Origin: Actinomadura violacea | Lineage (GTDB): Bacteria > Actinomycetota > Actinomycetes > Streptosporangiales > Streptosporangiaceae | Direction of reading: 5' to 3' | DNA: 64,000 bases | Assembly (NCBI RefSeq): GCF_017573465.1 | Contig: NZ_JAGEPF010000003.1 | Span: 372,001 to 436,000, forward strand | Notes under the pieces: model-generated | What the model was told of the DNA's origin: nothing | Databases searched by the model: none | What the model saw: only the letters and a program-made list of their open reading frames with translations | In this document: in pieces, positions 53,853-62,340 of the stretch | How positions within the stretch are numbered: position 1 is the stretch's first letter | Layout of the letters: each line of letters opens with the position of its first letter | Position numbers and translations under genes: made by a program

Positions 53853-54743
53853 TCACAGCACCGCCACCGCCGCGTCGACCGCCGCGGCGACGTCGCCGTC
53901 CGGCGGGTAGAGCAGGCTGCGGCCGATGACCAGGCCGCGGACGGTCGGCAGCCGCAGCGCCTTCTGCCAGCCGGCGAGCGCGGCGCCGGGGTCGGCGGGC
54001 ACCTCGCCGCCGAGCAGCAGCGCGGGCAGCGTCGAGGCCGCCATGACCCGCTCCATCTCCGGCACGACCGGCACCTTGAGCCAGGTATGGGCGGACGTGG
54101 CGCCGAGCCCTGAGGCGATCGCGACGGCGCGGATCATCGCCTCCGGGGTGAGCTCGTTGCGGATCCGCCCGTCCTCGCCCCGCGCGGACATGAACGGCTC
54201 GACCATCGCCATCAGCCCGTGCGCGGCCAGGTCGGTCACCGCGCGCCCGCACGCCTCCAGCGTCCGGACGGTCGCCGGGTCGTCCGGGTCGACGCGCAGC
54301 AGCATCTTGCCGCCGTCGAGCCCGGCCGCCGCGATCGCGGGCGCGCTGTAGGCGGTGAACCGGTCGTCGATCTCGAACGACGCGCCGGCGAGCCCGCCGC
54401 GGTTCATCGACCCGACGGCGAGCCTGCCGTCCAGCGCGCCGAGCAGCAGCAGGTCCTCCAGCACGTCGGGGGTGCCGAGGACGCCGTTCACGCCCGGCCG
54501 CGCCAGCGCCGCGCACATCCGCTCCAGCAGGTCGCGGCGGTCGGCCATGGCGAGCGGGTCGGACCCGGCGCGCAGCGCGCCGCGCGCCGGATGGTCCGCC
54601 GCGATGATCATCAGCGGGCCGGACGCGCCGGGCGGGCCGGGCGGCCGGACCCGCGCGGCGGCGGCCCGCGCCACCGCCTCCGGGTGCGCCGCCCTGATCT
54701 CGGCGAGGGCGGCGTAGCGCTCGGCGAACGTTCCCGCGCTCAC
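53853..54743 (-). CDS. Aldolase-like (beta/alpha)8 protein of the actinomycete inositol clusters
   Basis: 296 residues from GTG 54743, overlapping the iolC stop as GTGA. Segments MIIAADHPARGALRAG, GLDGGKMLLRVDPDDPATV and THTWLKVP-like HTWLKVPVVPEMERV place the likely Schiff-base Lys in a TIM barrel of the Cgl0159/DeoC-like family found next to iolC in actinomycetes. It probably cleaves 2-deoxy-5-keto-gluconate 6-phosphate, taking the place of IolJ (inference from position). Confidence 0.75.
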   Translation of the reverse strand: MSAGTFAERYAALAEIRAAHPEAVARAAAARVRPPGPPGASGPLMIIAADHPARGALRAGSDPLAMADRRDLLERMCAALARPGVNGVLGTPDVLEDLLLLGALDGRLAVGSMNRGGLAGASFEIDDRFTAYSAPAIAAAGLDGGKMLLRVDPDDPATVRTLEACGRAVTDLAAHGLMAMVEPFMSARGEDGRIRNELTPEAMIRAVAIASGLGATSAHTWLKVPVVPEMERVMAASTLPALLLGGEVPADPGAALAGWQKALRLPTVRGLVIGRSLLYPPDGDVAAAVDAAVAVL

Positions 54744-55729
54744 GCGGTGACCTCCTTGTCGGGGCCCGGCGCCGCAGGGGCGGCGAGCAGCCGCTCGACC
54801 TCGCCGGCGTCGGGCATGGCGTCGGCGCACGCCAGCCGGGACGCCACGATGGCGCCGGCGGCGCCGGCGAACCGCACGATCCGTTCCAGGTCCCAGCCGC
54901 TGAGCAGCCCGTGGCAGAGCGCGCCGCCGAACGCGTCGCCGGCGCCGAGCCCGTTGACCACCTCCACGGGCGTCGGCGGGACCTCGACGGCGCCGTCGGC
55001 AGACGCGGCGAGGACGCCGCGCGGGCCCTGCTTGACGACGGCGACCGACACGCCCCGGTCCAGCAGCGCGCGGGCGGCGGCGCGCGGCTCGCGCTCGCCG
55101 ACCGCGACCTCGCACTCGTCGAGGTTGCCGACCGCGACGGTCGTGTGCCCGAGCGCCTCCCGCACGCGCACGCGGGCCGCGTCCGGCGACTCCCAGAACA
55201 TCGGCCGGTAGTCCAGGTCGAGGACGGTCGTGCCGGGGTGCGCGGCCAGCGCGGCGACCGTCGCCTCGCGGCTCGGCTCCTGCGACAGCCCGGTGACCGT
55301 CGCCCAGAAGATCCGCGCGGCGGCGATCGCGCCCAGGTCCAGCTCGCCCGCCCGGATCTCCATGTCGGGCGCCTTGGGGTAGCGGTAGAAGTACAGCGGG
55401 AAGTCGTCCGGCGGGAAGATCTCGCAGAACGCCAGGGGCGTCGGCAGGCCCGGCACCTCGGTGACGAACCGGTCGTCCACGCCGTAGCCCTTGAGCGCCT
55501 TGTGGACGAACCGCCCGAACGGGTCGGCGCCCGTGCGGGTGATGACCGCGGTGCGGCGCCCGTACCGGGCGGCGGCGACGGCCACGTTGGTGGGGCTGCC
55601 GCCGAGGTACTTGCCGAACGACTCGACGTCCTCCAGCGGGACGCCGGTCTGCTGCGGGTAGACGTCGACGCTCACGCGGCCCATCGTGATGAGGTCGTGC
55701 GGCGCCGCGCCCGGCGGCGGGGACGTCAT
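54740..55729 (-). CDS. iolC: 5-dehydro-2-deoxygluconokinase (PfkB family)
   Basis: 329 residues. The PfkB signatures are GGSPTNVAVAAARYG (N-terminal) and VNGLGAGDAFGGALCHGLLS (C-terminal, catalytic Asp in GAGDAF). The opening ITMGRVSVDVYPQQTGVPLE is typical of IolC. It phosphorylates 2-deoxy-5-keto-gluconate with ATP. ATG 55729 overlaps the upstream dehydrogenase stop as ATGA. Confidence 0.92.
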   Translation of the reverse strand: MTSPPPGAAPHDLITMGRVSVDVYPQQTGVPLEDVESFGKYLGGSPTNVAVAAARYGRRTAVITRTGADPFGRFVHKALKGYGVDDRFVTEVPGLPTPLAFCEIFPPDDFPLYFYRYPKAPDMEIRAGELDLGAIAAARIFWATVTGLSQEPSREATVAALAAHPGTTVLDLDYRPMFWESPDAARVRVREALGHTTVAVGNLDECEVAVGEREPRAAARALLDRGVSVAVVKQGPRGVLAASADGAVEVPPTPVEVVNGLGAGDAFGGALCHGLLSGWDLERIVRFAGAAGAIVASRLACADAMPDAGEVERLLAAPAAPGPDKEVTA

Positions 55730-56724
55730 CGGCGCACCTCCTCGATCGTGACGGTACGCCGCTCGCGGCGGGAGATCCCGCACGCCTCCGCCACGTAGAG
55801 CGCCTCCAGGCTCTCCTCGGGCGGGCACGGGCTGGCCGTGCCGTCGGCGACCATCCGGACGAACGCCGCCAGCTCGGCCGCGTACGCGTCGGCGAACCGC
55901 TCCAGGAACCCGGTGTGCGCCGGCCCGGCCGGGCGGATGCCTCCGGCGGCCGGGGACAGCGGCGTCCCGTCGTCGAGCCCGGCGACGACGCCGCCCTGCG
56001 AGCCGAGGACCTCCAGCCGCACGTCGTAGCCGGCCGCGTTGTAGCGGGTCGCGGACACGAGCGCGAGCGTCCCGTCGTCGAGGGTCAGCACCGCCGCGCC
56101 GGTGTCGACGTCGCCGGCCTCGGCGAAGACCGCCGACCCGCGGTTGGCGCCGGTCGCGGTCACCTCGGTCACCTGCCGGCCGGTGACGAACCGGACGGCG
56201 TCGAAGTCGTGCACCGAGCAGTCGCGGAACAGCCCGCCGGAGCCGGGGATGTAGTCGTCCGGCGGCGGCACCGGGTCCAGCGTGCACGAGCGGACGGTGT
56301 GCACCCAGCCGAGCCGGCCCGAGCGCACCGCGTCCCGCGCCGCGACGTGGCCGGGGTCGAAGCGGCGCTGGAAGCCCACCTGCACGGGCACGCCCGCGCC
56401 GCGGACCGCCTCCAGCACCTCGATCGTCCCGGCCAGGTCGGGGGCGACGGGCTTCTCCACGAACACCGGCGTCCCCGCCTCGACCGCGCGCATCACCAGG
56501 CCGGCGTGCGCGTCCGTCGGGGCGGCGACGACCAGCGCGTCCAGCCCGGCGGCGAACAGCGCGCCGACGTCGTCGGCGGCAGTGACGCCGAGCTTGGCGG
56601 CCGCCTCCCGCGCCCGGCGGAGGTCGGCGTCGGCGACGACGACCTCCGCGACCCCGGGCAGCGCGCGCAGCGTCTCCGCGTGCGCGGTCCCGATCCGTCC
56701 CGCTCCAGCGAGCCCGATCCTCAT
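55726..56724 (-). CDS. Inositol 2-dehydrogenase-like oxidoreductase (Gfo/Idh/MocA)
   Basis: 332 residues. Rossmann motif GLAGAGRIGTAHAETL, then the family motif VFVEKPVAPDL (catalytic Lys in EKP) and DCSVHDFDAVRF with the Asp and His expected at the active site. In this operon it should oxidise myo- or scyllo-inositol with NAD. ATG 56724 is preceded by AAGGGG. First gene of the operon, divergent from the GntR regulator. Confidence 0.87.
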   Translation of the reverse strand: MRIGLAGAGRIGTAHAETLRALPGVAEVVVADADLRRAREAAAKLGVTAADDVGALFAAGLDALVVAAPTDAHAGLVMRAVEAGTPVFVEKPVAPDLAGTIEVLEAVRGAGVPVQVGFQRRFDPGHVAARDAVRSGRLGWVHTVRSCTLDPVPPPDDYIPGSGGLFRDCSVHDFDAVRFVTGRQVTEVTATGANRGSAVFAEAGDVDTGAAVLTLDDGTLALVSATRYNAAGYDVRLEVLGSQGGVVAGLDDGTPLSPAAGGIRPAGPAHTGFLERFADAYAAELAAFVRMVADGTASPCPPEESLEALYVAEACGISRRERRTVTIEEVRR

Positions 56725-56788
56725 CGCACCCCTTCCGGCCGTGAATCGCGACCGAGTCTCATGGAACGATCCAACATCTGTCAACACA

Positions 56789-56806
56789 ATGTCCTGACAT
56801 AAGGAC
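56789..56806. promoter_or_regulatory. Overlapping palindromes, likely GntR operator
   Basis: ATGTCCTGACAT (56789-56800) has arms ATGTC and GACAT; overlapping it, GTCCT and AGGAC pair at 56791-56806. The site lies between the divergent dehydrogenase and GntR genes, in an AT-richer stretch that probably holds both promoters. Confidence 0.65.
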
Positions 56807-56869
56807 TTAAATATCTCCGGACGGCCGGTGGACTAAGCTGCGTCCCGACCCCCGCGAAAGGAGCCCCGC

Positions 56870-57607
56870 GTGCACGGACCCACGGTGACGCTGGACCGCG
56901 GCAGCCCGGTGCCGCTGTACTTCCAGGTCGCCCAGCAGCTCGAGGCGGCCATCCGGTCCGGCGAGCTGCCGCCCGGCGCCCGGCTGGACAACGAGCTGGA
57001 CCTCGCCGCCCGCTACCGGCTGTCGCGGCCGACCGTCCGGCAGGCGATCCAGCACCTGGTCGACAAGGGGCTGCTCGTCCGCAAGCGCGGCGTCGGCACC
57101 CAGGTCGTCCAGGCGCAGGTCCGGCGGCCGATCGAGCTGACGAGCCTGCACGACGACCTCGCCGCGGCCGGCGCCGAACCGCGCACCCGCGTGCTGGAGT
57201 TCGGCCCCGCTCCGGCCGGCGACGAGGCCGCCGAGCGGCTCGGCGTCCCGGCCGGCACCGAGGTGCTGCGGCTGCGCCGGCTGCGGCTCACCGGCGGCGA
57301 GCCGCTGGCGCTGCTGACCAACGTGCTGCCCGCCGGGCTGATCGACGTCACCGCCGAGCACCTCGCCGAGCACGGCCTGTACGAGACGCTGCGCGCCGCC
57401 GGGGTGAACCTGCGGATCGCGCACCAGACGATCGGCGCGCGGGCCGCGACCGCCGCGGAGGCGCGGCTGCTGGACGAGCGGAGCGGCACGCCGCTGCTCA
57501 CCATGACCCGCACCGCCTTCGACGACAACGGCACCGCCGTCGAGTACGGCGACCACGTCTACCGGGCCGACCGGTACTCCTTCTCGCACACGCTCGTCGG
57601 CCGCTGA
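56870..57607 (+). CDS. GntR family regulator (HutC subfamily)
   Basis: 245 residues from GTG 56870. Winged helix at about 10-75 (NELDLAARYRLSRPTVRQAI, HLVDKGLLVRKRGVGTQV), then a UTRA effector domain (LRLRRLRLTGGEPLALLTNV and AVEYGDHVYRADRYSF). By position it represses the inositol operon and is relieved by an inositol intermediate. A 16-bp hairpin follows the stop. Confidence 0.92.
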   Translation: MHGPTVTLDRGSPVPLYFQVAQQLEAAIRSGELPPGARLDNELDLAARYRLSRPTVRQAIQHLVDKGLLVRKRGVGTQVVQAQVRRPIELTSLHDDLAAAGAEPRTRVLEFGPAPAGDEAAERLGVPAGTEVLRLRRLRLTGGEPLALLTNVLPAGLIDVTAEHLAEHGLYETLRAAGVNLRIAHQTIGARAATAAEARLLDERSGTPLLTMTRTAFDDNGTAVEYGDHVYRADRYSFSHTLVGR

Positions 57608-57643
57608 CCGGCCGGCGCCCCGCCGGTGCGGGGCGCCGGCCGG
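57608..57643. terminator. Bidirectional hairpin terminator
   Basis: CCGGCCGGCGCCCCGC (57608-57623) pairs perfectly with GCGGGGCGCCGGCCGG (57628-57643) around CGGT. It starts at the base after the GntR stop codon and faces the convergent deacetylase gene. Confidence 0.85.
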
Positions 57644-57684
57644 ATGCCGCCGCGCCGGGCGCGGGCCCGGCGCGGCGGCGCCGC

Positions 57685-60396
57685 TCACCGGCTCAGCCGG
57701 GCGATGCTGCTCGCCGTGCCCCCCTTCTTCGCCTCGAACGCGACGGCGAGCAGGCCACTGGCACCCGTGACCGTCACCGACCGGCTGCCGGCGCGCTTCA
57801 CCTCGACCGTCTTGGTGCCGAGCACCTTGCCGTCCCACACCGTCACGTGGGCCGTGCCGGGGCCGGTCGACTGCAGCCGGAAGGTGACCGACCCGCCGGA
57901 CACCTTCGGCTTACCGCTGATGCGCGCGCTGTCGGAGCGCGGCGCCGCCGGGCCGCCCGCGAGCGGGATCCCGGTCCGGACGGCCTGCTCGATCGACTCC
58001 GGCGAGTTCACCGAGGCCGCCGCGTCGGTCGGCATCACCGGCGCGGGCGGGGTGGTGGGCAGGCTCGGGTCGGGGGTGTAGCCGGGCAGGGCCGTCTGGC
58101 CCCACCGGTACGGGTCGCCCTGCACGCCGCCCCAGGTCGACCAGCCGATCCGGGTCTGGCCGGTCTTGTCCTGGGTGTCGGAGTCGTAGACGAAGATGTT
58201 CAGGCCCATCCGCGCCGGGTCCACGGCGGTCGGCAGGTCCTTGAACGGGATCTTCGCCTCGATGGTGTAGCCGTCGTAGGGCTTGTTCACCACCGCGGCG
58301 ACCTGCATGCCGGGCGCCGTGTCGGAGCCGCCCTGGTGGGCGTCGGCGTCGCGCTCGAAGCACGGCTTGCCGTCCGACATCTGCGGGAAGATGCCGGTCT
58401 TGAAGGTGGTCGAGGTGTTCTCCGAGCCGCCACGCGGGTCGATCCCGATCTCGACCGAGTCGCTGCGCCAGTGCCGCTTGCAGTCGTCGGCGCCGAGGAT
58501 CGTGCCCTGCTTGTCGTCGCGGACCTTGACCAGCACGTTCAGCGCGTCGTCGGTCCAGGTCACCTTGCCGGTGGCCGAGCAGTCGTCGGCCGAGGTGCAG
58601 GCGTCGCCCTCCCACACCCGCGACAGGTTCAGCTCGGTGCCGGAGTACTCGCCGGGCTCCTCCTTGCCGTCGATCTTCGGGGCGGCGGACGCCTTGGGGA
58701 TCTCGGCGACCGGGACCAGCTCCAGCGCCGCCTTCTCCACGTCGGCCGGGCCGGACGAGGGGGTGGTGGTGATGGTGTAGTCGTAGTCGCCGCCGGAGCC
58801 GCCCTGGTTGGAGGTCGGCAGCGAGGCGTCGGTGTTGGTCACCTTGAAGGTGGCGGTGCCCTTCGCGCCGGCCGCGAGCGTGTACGGCTTGGACGCGGCG
58901 TCGGCGGAGAAGCCCTTCGGCAGGTCCAGCTTCACCGTGCCCGACTGCGCGGACGAGGTGGTGTTCACCAGGTCCACCCGGACGTCGCGCGACTTGCCGG
59001 TGCCGACCGTCAGCACGCGCTTCATCTGGCCGATGAGCGCGGGCACGCCGGTCTTGGTCGCCCAGCCGTCGAAGTCCTCGACGCGGGGCAGCGGCTCCTG
59101 CTGTCCGGTGACCGGCGGCTGGACGCCCACCATCGTCGCGGTCTGGCCGGTGGCGCTGCCGGAGGTGAGCGTCGCGGAGATCTGCGCGCGGCCCACCGAG
59201 GCGCCGGCGGCCGGCGTCACCGTGAACGTCGCCGTCCGCTCGTTCGACCCGACCTTGCCCAGGTCACCGCTGCCTGTCACGTTCCAACCGGACGGCACCG
59301 AGAGCGCGGCGCGCGCGTTCTTCAGCTGCGCGGGCGCGCTCGCGTGCGCCGTCACCTTGAACGCCGTCCCCGGCGTCACCCCGTACGACTGCGTCGTCAG
59401 GAAGAACTGCGTGCCGAGCGGCAGGCCGCCCTTGCCGGGCGTGACCGCGCCCTCCAGCGCCGCGGAGGGGTCGGTGTTGCCGAGCGTGAACGGCACCCGG
59501 CTCGCGATCTGCGTCAGGTAGTCGCAGCCGATCTTGGACGGGTCGGACGGTGCGTCCGGGAACCCGGCCCAGCCCTGGCTGACGTACAGCCGCTGCGCCT
59601 CCCGCTCGACCTGCGCCCACGTCTTGCCGCCGTTGCGGGCCGACGTCCGGCCGCCCCACACCCCGTACGCCACCGACGCCGGCGTGCTCGGGGTCAGCTT
59701 GGCGGCGCAGTCCTGCCCGGTCGGGCCGGACGCCCCGCCGCCCTGGAACAGCCGTCCCGGCGCCCAGGTCTTCAGGCCCTCCTTGCCGAGCTGGGTGGGG
59801 AACGCCTTGGGGTCGGCCGCGGCGTAGTACGCCTCGGTCGCCAGCCGCGCGGCCTCCTGGTGGTTGCCGTGCTGGCCGGGCAGCGGCGCCGGGTTCATCG
59901 TCACGATCACCTTGGGCCGGGTCTCGCGGACGATCCGCACGACCTTCGCGAGGGTGTCGTCGTGGCCCCAGGTGTCCTCGGTGAGCGGGGCGCTCACCGT
60001 GTAGTAGAAGTCGACCTTGTCGAGGTTGTGGACGTCGGTGACGCCCGCCTTGCCGACCGCGCGCCGCTCCTCGTCCTCGCGGAGCAGGCCGAGCGCCGGG
60101 CCCTCCTCCGTGCCCGCGGCGTTGCCGCCGCCCTCGCCGCGGGTGACGGTCAGCACTCCTGTCTTCGCCCCGCCTGTTTTCGAAGCGGCGAACTCGTTCC
60201 ACTGCCCGAGCGTCGACAGGGTTCCGGACTCGTCGTCGGGATGCGCCCCGACGAAGAGCACGTCCAACCGGCCCTGTTCCGACTGTGCCGTGCGGTCGGA
60301 CGGTGCCGTCCGCGCCTGCGCGGGCGGGCCGGCCAGCGCGATGGCCGAGCCCGCCAGCGCGGCGGACAGGACGGCGGGTAGGGCGAGTCTTCGCAT
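57685..60396 (-). CDS. Secreted PIG-L family deacetylase with C-terminal carbohydrate-binding region
   Basis: 903 residues from ATG 60396 (AGGAG upstream). Signal peptide LPAVLSAALAGSAIALAGPP, then a PIG-L zinc domain at about 43-310 with H52-P-D-D-E56 in VGAHPDDESG and the second ligand region PGQHGNHQEAARLA. A beta-sandwich middle resembling NEW3/CARDB repeats follows, then at about 600-810 a CBM9-like domain (KIDGKEEPGEYSGTEL, HWRSDSVEIGIDPRGG). It probably removes N-acetyl groups from an extracellular amino sugar. It lies downstream of the sugar permeases, so the product may be imported. Confidence 0.88.
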   Translation of the reverse strand: MRRLALPAVLSAALAGSAIALAGPPAQARTAPSDRTAQSEQGRLDVLFVGAHPDDESGTLSTLGQWNEFAASKTGGAKTGVLTVTRGEGGGNAAGTEEGPALGLLREDEERRAVGKAGVTDVHNLDKVDFYYTVSAPLTEDTWGHDDTLAKVVRIVRETRPKVIVTMNPAPLPGQHGNHQEAARLATEAYYAAADPKAFPTQLGKEGLKTWAPGRLFQGGGASGPTGQDCAAKLTPSTPASVAYGVWGGRTSARNGGKTWAQVEREAQRLYVSQGWAGFPDAPSDPSKIGCDYLTQIASRVPFTLGNTDPSAALEGAVTPGKGGLPLGTQFFLTTQSYGVTPGTAFKVTAHASAPAQLKNARAALSVPSGWNVTGSGDLGKVGSNERTATFTVTPAAGASVGRAQISATLTSGSATGQTATMVGVQPPVTGQQEPLPRVEDFDGWATKTGVPALIGQMKRVLTVGTGKSRDVRVDLVNTTSSAQSGTVKLDLPKGFSADAASKPYTLAAGAKGTATFKVTNTDASLPTSNQGGSGGDYDYTITTTPSSGPADVEKAALELVPVAEIPKASAAPKIDGKEEPGEYSGTELNLSRVWEGDACTSADDCSATGKVTWTDDALNVLVKVRDDKQGTILGADDCKRHWRSDSVEIGIDPRGGSENTSTTFKTGIFPQMSDGKPCFERDADAHQGGSDTAPGMQVAAVVNKPYDGYTIEAKIPFKDLPTAVDPARMGLNIFVYDSDTQDKTGQTRIGWSTWGGVQGDPYRWGQTALPGYTPDPSLPTTPPAPVMPTDAAASVNSPESIEQAVRTGIPLAGGPAAPRSDSARISGKPKVSGGSVTFRLQSTGPGTAHVTVWDGKVLGTKTVEVKRAGSRSVTVTGASGLLAVAFEAKKGGTASSIARLSR

Positions 60397-60445
60397 GAAC
60401 TCTCCTGTTCCGTTGCGGGGCCGCTGGGGGGCGGCCCCGGACTCC

Positions 60446-61240
60446 CTACTCCTTGATGGCCCCCGAGAGCATCCCTGCAATGAACCGCCGTTGCAGGAAG
60501 ACATAGACGATCACGATGGGCGCGGCGATGATCAGCGCACCCGCCATGAGCAGCGAGTAGTCGGTCTTGTGCGCGCCCTGGAAGAACGACAGCCCGAGCG
60601 GCGCGGTGCGCAGCCCCTCGTCGGAGTTGACGATCACCAGCGGCAGCAGGAACTCGTTCCAGGTCCACATGGTGATCAGCACGACCATCGTGAGGATGGC
60701 GGGCCGGCCGACCGGCACCAGCACCCGCCACAGGGTCGTCCAGCTCGACGCGCCGTCCATCCGGGCCGCCTCCATCAGCGACGGGGGGACGCTGCGGAAG
60801 TAGGCGCGCATCCAGAACGTGCCGAACGCGACCGACATGGCGACCTGCGGCAGGATCAGCCCGGCATAGGAGTTGTCCAGCCCGGCCGAGCGCAGGTCGA
60901 AGTACAGCGGCACGACGACGGCCTCGGTGGGGATGGTGAGGCCGGCGAGGAACAGCAGGAACACCGCGCCCGCGCCGCGGAACCGCATGACGCCGAGCGC
61001 GTACCCGGCCATGATCGAGAAGGTGCTCGCCAGCACCACCGTGACGGCGGTGACGATCACGCTGTTGCGCAGGTAGGCGGCGAAGTGCCCCTCGTTCCAG
61101 GCGACCCGGAAGGTGTCGAACGACAGGTTCCCGGGCAGCTGCAGCGCCTGCGCGACGATGCCGATCATCGGGAACAGCGCGACCACCGCGAACAGCGCCA
61201 GCACGGCGTGGTTCAGGATGCGCTCGTAACGCCTGCTCAT
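60446..61240 (-). CDS. Sugar ABC transporter permease (MalG type)
   Basis: 264 residues. First membrane segment AVLALFAVVALFPMIGIVAQ, EAA loop LMEAARMDGASSWTTLWRVL. ATG 61240 overlaps the upstream permease stop (ATGA). It is followed 49 bases later by the secreted deacetylase gene on the same strand. Confidence 0.92.
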   Translation of the reverse strand: MSRRYERILNHAVLALFAVVALFPMIGIVAQALQLPGNLSFDTFRVAWNEGHFAAYLRNSVIVTAVTVVLASTFSIMAGYALGVMRFRGAGAVFLLFLAGLTIPTEAVVVPLYFDLRSAGLDNSYAGLILPQVAMSVAFGTFWMRAYFRSVPPSLMEAARMDGASSWTTLWRVLVPVGRPAILTMVVLITMWTWNEFLLPLVIVNSDEGLRTAPLGLSFFQGAHKTDYSLLMAGALIIAAPIVIVYVFLQRRFIAGMLSGAIKE

Positions 61241-62211
61241 TCGCCCTTCCCCTCGACGAGGCGGCCGATGCCCGCGGTGATCGCGAACGCCAGCACGGCC
61301 AGCGTGACGCCGATGGCGCAGCCGAGCCCGACCTCGCCGGTGTTGAACGTGCGGTTGTAGACCTCGTAGGCGGGCACCTTCGTGGAGTCGCCCGGCCCGC
61401 CGGCGGTCGCCATGTAGATGAGGTCGAAGTTGCGCACCGCCATGATCGTGGTGAGCGTCAGCGCGACCGACAGCTCGCGGCGCAGCCCCGGCAGGGTGAC
61501 GGTGAAGAACTCCCGGATCGCGCCGGCGCCGTCGATCCGCGCCGCCTCGTACAGCTCCCGCGGGATCTTCTGCACGCCGGCGAGGAACAGCACCAGCGCG
61601 AGGCCGATCTCCACCCAGGTGCCGACGAGCCCGATGGCGGGCAGCGCGAAGGTGAAGTCGCCGAGCCAGCCGTGCCGCCAGTCCGGCAGCCCGAGGGCGT
61701 GCAGCCAGCCGAGGACGGTGTTGACCGGCCCGTGCGTCGAGTAAACCCACTGCCACGCCACCGCGACCGCGACCATCGCGATCACCTGCGGCATGAACAG
61801 CACGGTGCGGAAGAACGTCAGGCCGCGGATCTTCGTCCGGGACATGACGGCGACCAGCACGAACGCGATGCAGCACGGCAGGATCGCGTAGAACACGATC
61901 AGCACCAGCAGGTGCCCGAAGGCGCCGCGCAGCGTCGGGTCGGTCCAGGTGGCGGTGTAGTTGGACAGCCCCGCCCAGGTCGCCTGGCCGATGCCGTCCC
62001 AGTGGTAGAGGGAGAACTGCGCCCCCCGCACCAGCGGCCACAGCAGGAACGCGCCGTACACCACCAGGGCGGGCAGCACGTACAGCCAGCCGACGGCGCG
62101 GGGCTCCCCCGGCGGCCGGGACCTGGCCCGGCGGCCCGCGGGCCGCGCGTTGCTCGAGCCGGACGCCTCGGGTCCCGGTTCGGGGGTCTTCTGCCGCGCG
62201 ACGGTCGTCAT
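61237..62211 (-). CDS. Sugar ABC transporter permease (MalF type)
   Basis: 324 residues from ATG 62211, chosen because AGGAG lies seven bases upstream; GTG 62232 is the longer alternative. Basic, Pro-rich N-terminus, then VGWLYVLPALVVYGAFLLWP and further membrane segments; EAA loop LYEAARIDGAGAIREFFTVT. The two permeases form one channel; no ATPase gene is seen in this cluster. Confidence 0.92.
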   Translation of the reverse strand: MTTVARQKTPEPGPEASGSSNARPAGRRARSRPPGEPRAVGWLYVLPALVVYGAFLLWPLVRGAQFSLYHWDGIGQATWAGLSNYTATWTDPTLRGAFGHLLVLIVFYAILPCCIAFVLVAVMSRTKIRGLTFFRTVLFMPQVIAMVAVAVAWQWVYSTHGPVNTVLGWLHALGLPDWRHGWLGDFTFALPAIGLVGTWVEIGLALVLFLAGVQKIPRELYEAARIDGAGAIREFFTVTLPGLRRELSVALTLTTIMAVRNFDLIYMATAGGPGDSTKVPAYEVYNRTFNTGEVGLGCAIGVTLAVLAFAITAGIGRLVEGKGE

Positions 62212-62340
62212 CTGCGCGCTCCTCGCTGTCACCTCGTCGGCGCGGGCCGCCCGCCGCGTGCGCGGCGGCGGCCGGTGCCCCGCCGCCGCGCCGGGGGTGC
62301 CGGTGCGGCGGCGGGACCGGCGGTCACGCCGGGGCCGTCA

